DNA of 64,000 nucleotides, from positions 35,717 through 99,716 of the forward strand of contig NZ_WKJN01000024.1 in assembly GCF_009674495.1 (NCBI RefSeq). Direction: 5' to 3'. Position 1 is the first letter of the stretch. Each line of letters opens with the position of its first letter. This document shows positions 11,451-17,605 of the stretch, piece after piece. The stretch comes from Duganella alba (GTDB lineage: Bacteria > Pseudomonadota > Gammaproteobacteria > Burkholderiales > Burkholderiaceae_D). The translations under genes were made by a program, and so were the position numbers. Below the pieces are notes generated by a model. It saw nothing but the letters and a program-made list of their open reading frames with translations, made no database searches and had not been told where the DNA came from.

Positions 11451-12824
11451 CTAGCCGCGGGCGACCACGATCATTTTCTGGTTGACAAGCTCCTTGAGGC
11501 CGTCCTCGGCCAGCTCGCGGCCATAGCCGGAGCGCTTGACGCCGCCGAACGGCAGCTCGGGCGAGGTCGACGAGCGGGTGTTGATCCACACCGACCCGGT
11601 TTCGATGCGCGAGGCCAGCTTGCGCGCGCGCTCGACATCGGCCGAGAACACCACGCCGGACAGGCCGAACATCGAATCATTGGCCAGTTCCACCGCCTCG
11701 TCGTCGCTGCGCACCACGTAAACCTGGGCCACCGGGCCGAAGAACTCGGAGAAGTACGCCGGGTTGTCGCGCGTGACATTGGTGAGGATGGTCGGGCTGT
11801 AGTAGGCGCCGGGGCCAGGCAAGGCCTTGCCGCCGTAGTGCAGCGTGGCGCCGGCCTGGACCGCGTTGTCGACCTGCTGCGCGATGTCGGCACGGGCGGC
11901 CAGCGAGCACAGCGGCCCCATGTCGGCGCTTTCGTCCATCGGATCGCCAACCTTGATGCCGGCAAAAATGGCGGTGAACTTTTCCAGGAAGCGGTCCGCG
12001 ACCTTTTCGTGCACGAGGAAACGCTTGGCCGCGTTGCAGGCCTGGCCCGCCACATACAGCCGCGCCGCCGCGCCCACTTCAGCGGCCTTGTCGACGTCGG
12101 CGTCGTCCAGCACCATGAAGACGTCGGCGCCGCCCAGTTCCAGCACCGACTTCTTCAGATATTTGCCGGCCTGCGCGGCGACGATGCTGCCGGCTTTTTC
12201 CGAGCCGGTCAGCGCCACGCCCTGCACGCGGTCATCGGCAATCAGGGCGGCGACCTGGTCGCCGGAGGCATACAGATTGGTCCACACGCCCGCCGGCGCG
12301 CCGGCGGCGCGCACCAGCTGCTCGAAGGCGGCGGCGGCTTGCGGCACGTTGCTGGCGTGCTTGGCCAGGACCGGATTGCCGACGGCGATATTCGGGCCGG
12401 CCACGCGGATCAGCTGGTACAGCGGGAAGTTCCATGGCTCCACCGCCACCACCACGCCGATCGGGTGGTATTCGGTCCAGGCATCGCCGTGCGCGGTTTC
12501 CAGCTTGCGGCCGGCCAGGAAGCCGGCGGCGTTGCGTGCATAGTAGCGGGCGATGTCGGCCGACATCTGCACTTCGAAGCGCGCTTCCGAGATGCGCTTG
12601 CCCATTTCCTGCACCAAGGTGACGGCCAGTTGCTCGGAACGGGCCTCGATCAGGTCCGCCAGCTTGTCCAGCACGGCCAGGCGCGGCTGGATGTCGCCCT
12701 TGGACCAGTCCGATTTGTAGACCGCATGCGCCACGGCCAGCGCGGCCTGCACCTGGGCGTCGGTGTGGTTGTCGAAGGTTTTGACCAGTGCGCCGGTGGC
12801 CGGATTGATGCTTTGGTATGCCAT
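11451..12824 (-). CDS. NAD-dependent succinate-semialdehyde dehydrogenase (Sad/YneI type)
   Basis: 457 residues, aldehyde dehydrogenase superfamily. Catalytic Glu in VLELGGADVFMVLDDADVD, and catalytic Cys in GQACNAAKRFLV. The opening AYQSINPATGALVKTFDNHT and the short length match the YneI/Sad group, which oxidises succinate semialdehyde with NAD. AGGAGAAA ribosome-binding site. First gene of a two-gene unit with the SMR transporter. Substrate could also be another short semialdehyde. Confidence 0.88.
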   Translation of the reverse strand: MAYQSINPATGALVKTFDNHTDAQVQAALAVAHAVYKSDWSKGDIQPRLAVLDKLADLIEARSEQLAVTLVQEMGKRISEARFEVQMSADIARYYARNAAGFLAGRKLETAHGDAWTEYHPIGVVVAVEPWNFPLYQLIRVAGPNIAVGNPVLAKHASNVPQAAAAFEQLVRAAGAPAGVWTNLYASGDQVAALIADDRVQGVALTGSEKAGSIVAAQAGKYLKKSVLELGGADVFMVLDDADVDKAAEVGAAARLYVAGQACNAAKRFLVHEKVADRFLEKFTAIFAGIKVGDPMDESADMGPLCSLAARADIAQQVDNAVQAGATLHYGGKALPGPGAYYSPTILTNVTRDNPAYFSEFFGPVAQVYVVRSDDEAVELANDSMFGLSGVVFSADVERARKLASRIETGSVWINTRSSTSPELPFGGVKRSGYGRELAEDGLKELVNQKMIVVARG

Positions 12825-12940
12825 GATGTTTCTCCTGATTGAGGTTGGTATGGCCCCAGTGTAGAAAAATCCGGCATCACAATAAATGGAAAAGAATCGA
12901 CTTCAGAATTCCATTTTCAGGAAGGCAAACTGGATTAGCG

Positions 12941-14086
12941 TCAGAAACTCCCCGGCAGCAGGATGTTGCGGTCGACCTGGCGCACATCGCGCAAGCCGCA
13001 GAACGCCATGGTCAGATCCAGCTCGTTGCGGATGATATCCAGGCATTTGCTCACGCCCTGCTCGCCCATCGCGCCCAGGCCGTACAGGAAGGGCCGCCCG
13101 ATGTAGACGCCCTTCGCCCCCAGCGCCAGCGCCTTGATCACATCCTGGCCCGAGCGGATGCCGCCGTCCATGTGCACTTCGATCTGCTTGCCGACCACCT
13201 CGGCAATGCGCGGCAGCGCGCCGATCGAGGACTCGGCGCCATCCAGCTGGCGGCCGCCGTGGTTGGAGACGATCAGCGCATCGGCGCCGCTTTCCACGCA
13301 CAGGCGCGCATCTTCGGCGTCCATGATGCCCTTGATGATCAACTTGCCGCCCCAGCGCTGCTTGATCCACTCCACATCCTTCCACGACAGGCTGAGATCG
13401 AACTGCTGGCTGGTCCACGACGACAGCGACGACATGTCCGACACCGAGGTCGCGTGGCCGACGATGTTGCCAAACGTCCGGCGCGGCGTGCCCAGCATGC
13501 CCAGGCACCAGCGCGGCTTGGTGGCCAGGTTGATCAGGTTGGGAATGGTCAGCTTGGGCGGCGCCGACAGGCCGTTGCGTAGATCCTTGTGGCGCTGGCC
13601 CAGCACCTGCAAGTCCAGCGTCAGCACCAGCGCCGAGCAGCGCGCGGCCTTGGCGCGGTCGATCAGGCGGTTGATGAAGTCGCGGTCCTTCATCACGTAC
13701 AGCTGGAACCAGAATGGCGCGCTGGTGTGGGCGGCGATGTCCTCGATCGAGCAGATGCTCATGGTCGACAGGGTAAACGGCACACCGAATTTTTCCGCCG
13801 CCTTGGCCGCCAGGATCTCGCCGTCGGCGTGCTGCATGCCGGTCAGGCCGGTCGGCGCCAGCGCCACCGGCATGGCGACATTCTGGCCGATCATGGTGCT
13901 GGCCAGCGTGCGGTTTTCCAGGTTGACCGCCACGCGCTGGCGGAATTTGATCCTGGCGAAGTCTTCATTGTTGGCGCGGTAGGTTGATTCGGTCCAGGAA
14001 CCGGCATCGGCGTAATCGTAAAACATGCGTGGGACGCGTTTTTTTGCCAGCACGCGCAGGTCTTCAATGGTGGTGATGATGCCCAT
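12941..14086 (-). CDS. lldD: L-lactate dehydrogenase, FMN-dependent (alpha-hydroxy-acid oxidase family)
   Basis: 381 residues. FMN-binding start DLRVLAKKRVPRMFYDYADAG, active-site motif SNHGGRQLDGA with the catalytic His, and FMN-phosphate motif DGGIRSGQDVIKALALGAKG. Length and motifs match membrane-associated LldD, which passes electrons from lactate to quinone. No lldP or lldR is next to it. GGGGAG ribosome-binding site. Another alpha-hydroxy acid (e.g. mandelate, glycolate) is possible but less likely. Confidence 0.9.
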   Translation of the reverse strand: MGIITTIEDLRVLAKKRVPRMFYDYADAGSWTESTYRANNEDFARIKFRQRVAVNLENRTLASTMIGQNVAMPVALAPTGLTGMQHADGEILAAKAAEKFGVPFTLSTMSICSIEDIAAHTSAPFWFQLYVMKDRDFINRLIDRAKAARCSALVLTLDLQVLGQRHKDLRNGLSAPPKLTIPNLINLATKPRWCLGMLGTPRRTFGNIVGHATSVSDMSSLSSWTSQQFDLSLSWKDVEWIKQRWGGKLIIKGIMDAEDARLCVESGADALIVSNHGGRQLDGAESSIGALPRIAEVVGKQIEVHMDGGIRSGQDVIKALALGAKGVYIGRPFLYGLGAMGEQGVSKCLDIIRNELDLTMAFCGLRDVRQVDRNILLPGSF

Positions 14087-14150
14087 CCAGTCTCCCCTTT
14101 TAGTATGTCCGACAGATCATCAGCCATTTTTTTGTAAAAGCCAAGTTCAT

Positions 14151-14711
14151 TTAGCGGATCTGGGTGTACAGCTGAAACATCGCATACTGCATCGCGAATT
14201 GCAGCGCGGTGACGGAGAGCATGACGGTGATCATCCAATTGCGAGTACTCTGCTGCGCGCGTTCCAGATCTTCTTTTGTCGCAAAATGCGAAAGATCTTC
14301 CTTGGTAGCGAAGCGTGACAGGTCTTCTTTCGTAGCAAAGCGCAACAGGTCTTCTTTGGTGGCGAAGTGTGCCAAGTCTTCTTTCGTGGCAAAACGCAAC
14401 AGGTCTTCTTTGGTGGCGAAGCGTGCCAGATCTTCTTTCGTGGCAAAACGCAACAGGTCTTCTTTGGTGGCGAAGCGTGCCAGGTCTTCTTTCGTGGCAA
14501 AGCGCAACAGGTCTTCTTTGGTGGCGAAGCGGGCGAGATCCTCCTTGCTGGCAAAGCGCTGATCGACGTAGGACTTGAAATCTGCCAGGCTTTCCTTCAG
14601 CTCGGCCTTGGTGACATAGTTGGCCTGGATATCCCGGACGATCTCCACCAGCGTTTCCATCTGATGCTCCTGCAGTGCGACGCGTAGCTCCATGCTTTTA
14701 TCATTCGCCAT
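14151..14711 (-). CDS. Tail-anchored protein with eleven 9-residue FATKEDL repeats
   Basis: 186 residues: a helical N-terminus (about 1-52), eleven tandem nonapeptides of form FATKEDLxR/H (53-151), and one C-terminal transmembrane helix (about 160-180, NWMITVMLSVTALQFAMQYA). GGGAGG ribosome-binding site. No enzymatic motif. It belongs with the two smaller proteins at 32319-32591 and 37137-37451, which have the same plan: helical part, (F/L)ATKxD(L/W) motif, then MxKWM-type terminal membrane helix. Function unknown; probably a self-associating coiled-coil membrane protein. Confidence 0.8.
   Translation of the reverse strand: MANDKSMELRVALQEHQMETLVEIVRDIQANYVTKAELKESLADFKSYVDQRFASKEDLARFATKEDLLRFATKEDLARFATKEDLLRFATKEDLARFATKEDLLRFATKEDLAHFATKEDLLRFATKEDLSRFATKEDLSHFATKEDLERAQQSTRNWMITVMLSVTALQFAMQYAMFQLYTQIR
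14259..14555 (-). repeat. In-frame tandem repeat, 27-bp units in 54-bp pairs
   Basis: Eleven 27-bp units within the gene above. Two versions alternate (encoding FATKEDLLR and FATKEDLAR), so the near-identical nucleotide period is 54 bp over the central part. Copies at the minus-strand 5' edge (FASKED) and 3' edge (SR, SH, ER endings) have drifted, the usual pattern of a slippage-prone array. Confidence 0.9.
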
Positions 14712-14787
14712 GACGGCCTCCCGGTCAAGGCAGTCAGCCTACAGTGCGTGGCCGAGACCGCGCATGAGCAAGCGCAAGGCACAAAGC

Positions 14788-14819
14788 AAAAGGGCCTGAA
14801 GATTTCTCTTCAGGCCCTT
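14788..14819 (-). terminator. Terminator of tRNA-Arg copy 1
   Basis: 12-13 bp perfect stem (AGGGCCTGAAGA/TCTTCAGGCCCT), four-base loop, and T-run on the minus strand, placed 15 bases after the CCA end of the tRNA. Confidence 0.85.
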
Positions 14820-14833
14820 CTACTTACGAATTT

Positions 14834-14910
14834 TGGTGCGGCTGGCAGGAATCGAACCCACGACCCCTTGGTTCGTAGCCAAGTACTCTATCCAGCTGAG
14901 CTACAGCCGC
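14834..14910 (-). tRNA. tRNA-Arg (anticodon ACG), copy 1
   Basis: 77-nt cloverleaf with encoded CCA: acceptor GCGGCTG/CAGCCGC, D arm GCTC, anticodon loop CTACGAA (anticodon ACG), T loop TTCGAAT. Decodes CGU/CGC/CGA after A34-to-I editing. A TATAAT -10 box lies at about 14922-14927 on the minus strand. Confidence 0.98.
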
Positions 14911-15060
14911 GAAAGACAACATTATAGCAGAGCAATTCCAATTCCAAAAGGCCTAACTTGAAGTTTCCTGCCATGTCGCGCACTGTTGACAATGGCGCAT
15001 GCATCGGCCCCGCGTTCGTCCTAACATGAATATCCACCCAAACACCGCAAGAGGCAGACC

Positions 15061-15780
15061 ATGGCTCTCAGGCTCATCACCACCGCGCTGGCCGCCATCG
15101 TGGTCGGCATCGCGCAACCGGCGTTCGCCGATGTCACCTACAGCTACACCGGCGCCAAGTTCGACAACGTCAAAGTGCTGACCATCTTCGATCCCGAAGT
15201 GCCCCCCGAAAACGCCCTGGCCGAAAGCGCCCGCGTCAAGGCAATCCTGCTCAACGATCAGATCAACATTACGCTGACCACGCCGGTCTACATCCCCGCC
15301 GGCTGGACCACTTTCGACTACACCGGCGTTTATGGCGAGCTGGGCGTGGCATTGTGGTCCTTGCAACCGTCGAATCCCGGCGCCGGCGTGGGCTGGACGC
15401 TGACCAACAGCGCCTTCGGCGGCAGCGGCCACATCCAGGTGGAGAATATCTTCAACTATGATCCCTGGATGGATTCGCGCCTGTCGGTTTCGCTGCATGT
15501 GGGCGCCGGCAACACCATCGATGCCTGGGAGATCACCATGCTGCCGGGCGATGCCTACGGCCCGCCCACCTGGGACATCAAGATGGGCAGTTCCAGCACC
15601 ACCGGCGACACCCTGCTGTATGAATTCGGCGCGGCGCACGGCTATCAGCGGCAGGAAGCGGCCACCAGCACGATCGGCAACTGGACAGTGGCCGGGCCGG
15701 TCACCGAGCCCGGCCCGGCCACCCTGATGCTCGGCGGCCTGGCGGCGCTCGGCTTGATCCTGAAAAAACGGCGCGCATAA
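15061..15780 (+). CDS. PEP-CTERM sorting-domain secreted protein
   Basis: 239 residues. N-terminal signal peptide MALRLITTALAAIVVGIAQPAFA. The C-terminus has the PEP-CTERM layout: TEPGPATLMLGGLAALGLIL followed by KKRRA, i.e. a Pro-rich motif (EPGP, a slight variant of PEP), a transmembrane helix and a basic tail. Such proteins are processed by exosortase and go to the envelope or exopolysaccharide. The central domain is beta-rich with no motif I recognise. AGAGG ribosome-binding site. It sits between tRNA-Arg copies 1 and 2, reading against them. No exosortase gene is in this window. Confidence 0.88.
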   Translation: MALRLITTALAAIVVGIAQPAFADVTYSYTGAKFDNVKVLTIFDPEVPPENALAESARVKAILLNDQINITLTTPVYIPAGWTTFDYTGVYGELGVALWSLQPSNPGAGVGWTLTNSAFGGSGHIQVENIFNYDPWMDSRLSVSLHVGAGNTIDAWEITMLPGDAYGPPTWDIKMGSSSTTGDTLLYEFGAAHGYQRQEAATSTIGNWTVAGPVTEPGPATLMLGGLAALGLILKKRRA

Positions 15781-15783
15781 AGC

Positions 15784-15815
15784 AAAAGGGCCCGAAGATC
15801 ACTCTTCAGGCCCTT
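15784..15815 (-). terminator. Terminator of tRNA-Arg copy 2
   Basis: Same hairpin as at copy 1 with one base change. On the minus-strand RNA the change gives a G-U wobble, so the stem is kept; on the plus strand it is a C-A mismatch. It starts immediately after the PEP-CTERM stop codon. Confidence 0.82.
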
Positions 15816-15829
15816 CCACTTACGAATTT

Positions 15830-15906
15830 TGGTGCGGCTGGCAGGAATCGAACCCACGACCCCTTGGTTCGTAGCCAAGTACTCTATCCAGCTGAGCTAC
15901 AGCCGC
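15830..15906 (-). tRNA. tRNA-Arg (anticodon ACG), copy 2
   Basis: Identical to copy 1 over the 77-nt tRNA including CCA. Flanks are also similar on both sides (downstream terminator; upstream TATAAT at about 15915-15920), so this is a duplicated block of about 145 bp, not just a tRNA repeat. Confidence 0.98.
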
Positions 15907-15978
15907 GTAAAACAAGATTATAACAGCACTTTCTTGTTTGAAAACAGAAGAATCTTCCAATCCCTCTGGTGAAACTGA

Positions 15979-16055
15979 TGGTGCGGCTGGCAGGAATCGA
16001 ACCCACGACCCCTTGGTTCGTAGCCAAGTACTCTATCCAGCTGAGCTACAGCCGC
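15979..16055 (-). tRNA. tRNA-Arg (anticodon ACG), copy 3
   Basis: Identical 77-nt tRNA with encoded CCA. Unlike copies 1 and 2 it has no hairpin terminator after it, so its transcript may run into copy 2, 72 bp downstream. Confidence 0.98.
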
Positions 16056-16066
16056 ACTGTGCAAGC

Positions 16067-16094
16067 ATTATAAAGCATTAATTTTGTTTTGCAA
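16067..16094 (-). promoter_or_regulatory. Sigma-70 promoter of tRNA-Arg copy 3
   Basis: Minus strand: -35 TTGCAA (16094-16089), 16-base spacer, -10 TATAAT (16072-16067), about 11 bases before the mature tRNA 5' end. Confidence 0.8.
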
Positions 16095-16259
16095 AGTACG
16101 ATATTTTCTATCGTTTAGTTGGTCCAGCATACGAAATACCGAATCAACTGCCCTGCAAAACTGCTCTGCTGCATCTCTTTCAAACAGCGTGCCGTTCGAA
16201 AGAAGCAGCATTATAGGGATACTCCGGTAGCTTGTCCAGCACTCCGTACAGGGGCCGCC

Positions 16260-16487
16260 TCAGGTGCCGAACTCGGCCGCCGCCTTGGCCGACCACAACG
16301 CCTCGTTGTAGGACGGATAGGGGTCGCCATAACAGTCCACATGGCCGTCGGCGCCGACAAACTTGATCCACCAGCCCTCGCTGTCCGACAAAATCGCGAT
16401 ATCGCCCTCGCGGCAGTGGCCGCCGACCTCTTCGCCCTGTTCCAGTACAACAATCTTCACCTTGCGGTGCTTGATGACATTCACCAT
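16260..16487 (-). CDS. Small conserved-looking hypothetical protein
   Basis: 75 residues, MVNVIKHRKVKIVVLEQGEE at the start, soluble, with no signal peptide. It is rich in aromatic and acidic residues in the second half (EGWWIKFVGADGHVDCYGDP). The GAGGAG ribosome-binding site and an end in a non-repetitive region support a real gene. Family not recognised. The gap 16056-16259 on its 3' side holds only the tRNA promoter and no convincing gene. Confidence 0.65.
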   Translation of the reverse strand: MVNVIKHRKVKIVVLEQGEEVGGHCREGDIAILSDSEGWWIKFVGADGHVDCYGDPYPSYNEALWSAKAAAEFGT

Positions 16488-16579
16488 TGCTTCGATCTCC
16501 TCGCTTCATTCATGCCAGTTATCGCGCACATTACGAATCTAAATTTGCATTCATTTGCGCATTGCAGCATCATTGACCT

Positions 16580-16640
16580 GTCTCCTCTATTCTCCTCCAA
16601 GGAAATAGATTTAGCCCGCTCCTGTAGCGGGCTTTTTTTT
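16580..16640 (+). ncRNA. Candidate small RNA with C/U-rich anti-Shine-Dalgarno stretch
   Basis: A plus-strand intrinsic terminator (16613-16640) has no protein gene ahead of it on that strand. Upstream is TTGCAT (16545-16550), 17 bases, CATCAT (16568-16573), a weak promoter placing the start near 16580. The predicted ~60-nt RNA opens with CUCCUCUAUUCUCCUCC, which can pair with ribosome-binding sites. A small hairpin (CUAUU...AAUAG enclosing UCC/GGA) would follow, and the RNA ends in eight U, as Hfq-dependent sRNAs do. Existence of a transcript is inferred. Confidence 0.45.
16613..16640 (+). terminator. Intrinsic terminator
   Basis: Perfect 8-bp stem AGCCCGCT/AGCGGGCT, loop CCTGT, then a run of eight T. 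Confidence 0.9.
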
Positions 16641-16716
16641 ATCCGTGTACGATGCACTCAGCTTTGCCTTTTCATAAGACCGATACAAGACAGATAACAG
16701 AGAGCGTCCGCACCGC

Positions 16717-17538
16717 ATGAATCACCCATCCGCCGTCCTGCCGCCCGCGCCCGACTGGTCGCAAACCGCCCTCGGCCCCGCCGCAGACTGGCCCCCCAGC
16801 CTGCGACTGACCATCGACATCCTGCTCAACTCGCCGCAAGCCATGTTGCTGATGTGGGGCCCGCAGCAGATTATGGTCTATAACGACGCTTACGCCACAC
16901 TGATCGGTCTGCCGAGCCTGCGCGCGCCGGGCGGCAAGGTGCCATCGATGCAGCCGGCGGCGTGGAGCTGGAACAGCGCCGCGCTGGCGCCGGTGCGCGA
17001 AGGCCGCAGCGTCAGTTACCGCGGCTGCGAACTGCCGGTGTGGCGCGACGGCCACATGGCGCCGCAGCCGCTGGACCTGTACTACACCCCGGTGCCGGGC
17101 GACGACGGCGGCGTGGCCGGCATCCTGTGCACGCTGGCCGCCGGCCGCAGCGCCGCCACGGCCGACAGCGACATTCCGCTGCGCCTGCTGGTGGTGGAGG
17201 ACAACAGCGACGCCCGTTACCTGGTCTGCGAGACGCTGCGCGCGCTGGGCCACGAGGTGGAAGCCGTGGGCAGCGGCGAGGAAGCGCTGCCGCAACTGGC
17301 GCAGCACAGCTTCGATGTGTTGTTCACCGACGTCAGCCTGCCCGGCATGTCCGGCGTCGACCTGGCGCGCCAGGCGGTGCGGCAGAAGCCGGAACTGGCG
17401 CTGCTGTTCGCTTCCGGCTACGGCGAGGAATTGACGCGCCACCTGGAATTCCCTTCCCAGTCGTTGCAAAAACCTTATGATATCGAGCAGTTGCAGGCCG
17501 TGCTCGAACAGATCGGCGCCCGCCTGCACGGCCGCTGA
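16717..17538 (+). CDS. PAS-like domain fused directly to a receiver domain, no kinase core
   Basis: 273 residues. The first ~130 residues match the N-terminal PAS-like part of large hybrid kinases (DWSQTALGPAADWPPSLRLT; MLLMWGPQQIMVYNDAYATL); the kinase at 44763-47567 has the same motif. A receiver follows from about residue 155 (LLVVEDNSDARYLVCETLRA; phospho-Asp in LFTDVSLPGMSG; Lys in LQKPYD). HisKA and HATPase domains are absent, with no stop or frameshift to suggest recent decay. It lies 67 bp upstream of a hybrid kinase, whose product may phosphorylate it. Confidence 0.85.
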   Translation: MNHPSAVLPPAPDWSQTALGPAADWPPSLRLTIDILLNSPQAMLLMWGPQQIMVYNDAYATLIGLPSLRAPGGKVPSMQPAAWSWNSAALAPVREGRSVSYRGCELPVWRDGHMAPQPLDLYYTPVPGDDGGVAGILCTLAAGRSAATADSDIPLRLLVVEDNSDARYLVCETLRALGHEVEAVGSGEEALPQLAQHSFDVLFTDVSLPGMSGVDLARQAVRQKPELALLFASGYGEELTRHLEFPSQSLQKPYDIEQLQAVLEQIGARLHGR

Positions 17539-17605
17539 TTCCACCGGCGCGGCGCGCCTGCCAAACGTGCGGAGCCGCTGCGGGGGTTGGCGATAGAATG
17601 GGGCG

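Noticed and set aside
11358..12842. Long plus-strand frame opposite the semialdehyde dehydrogenase and SMR genes
   Set aside because: Shadow frame with composition typical of antisense GC-rich DNA; both minus-strand genes have intact motifs and ribosome-binding sites.
14259..14555. Regular 27/54-bp repeat array, considered as CRISPR
   Set aside because: No spacers, period is a multiple of three in an open frame, no cas genes; it is a coding repeat.
14834..16055. tRNA-Arg cluster as an integration site for a genomic island
   Set aside because: The repeats are whole tRNA genes with promoters and terminators rather than 3'-end att fragments, and there is no integrase nearby.
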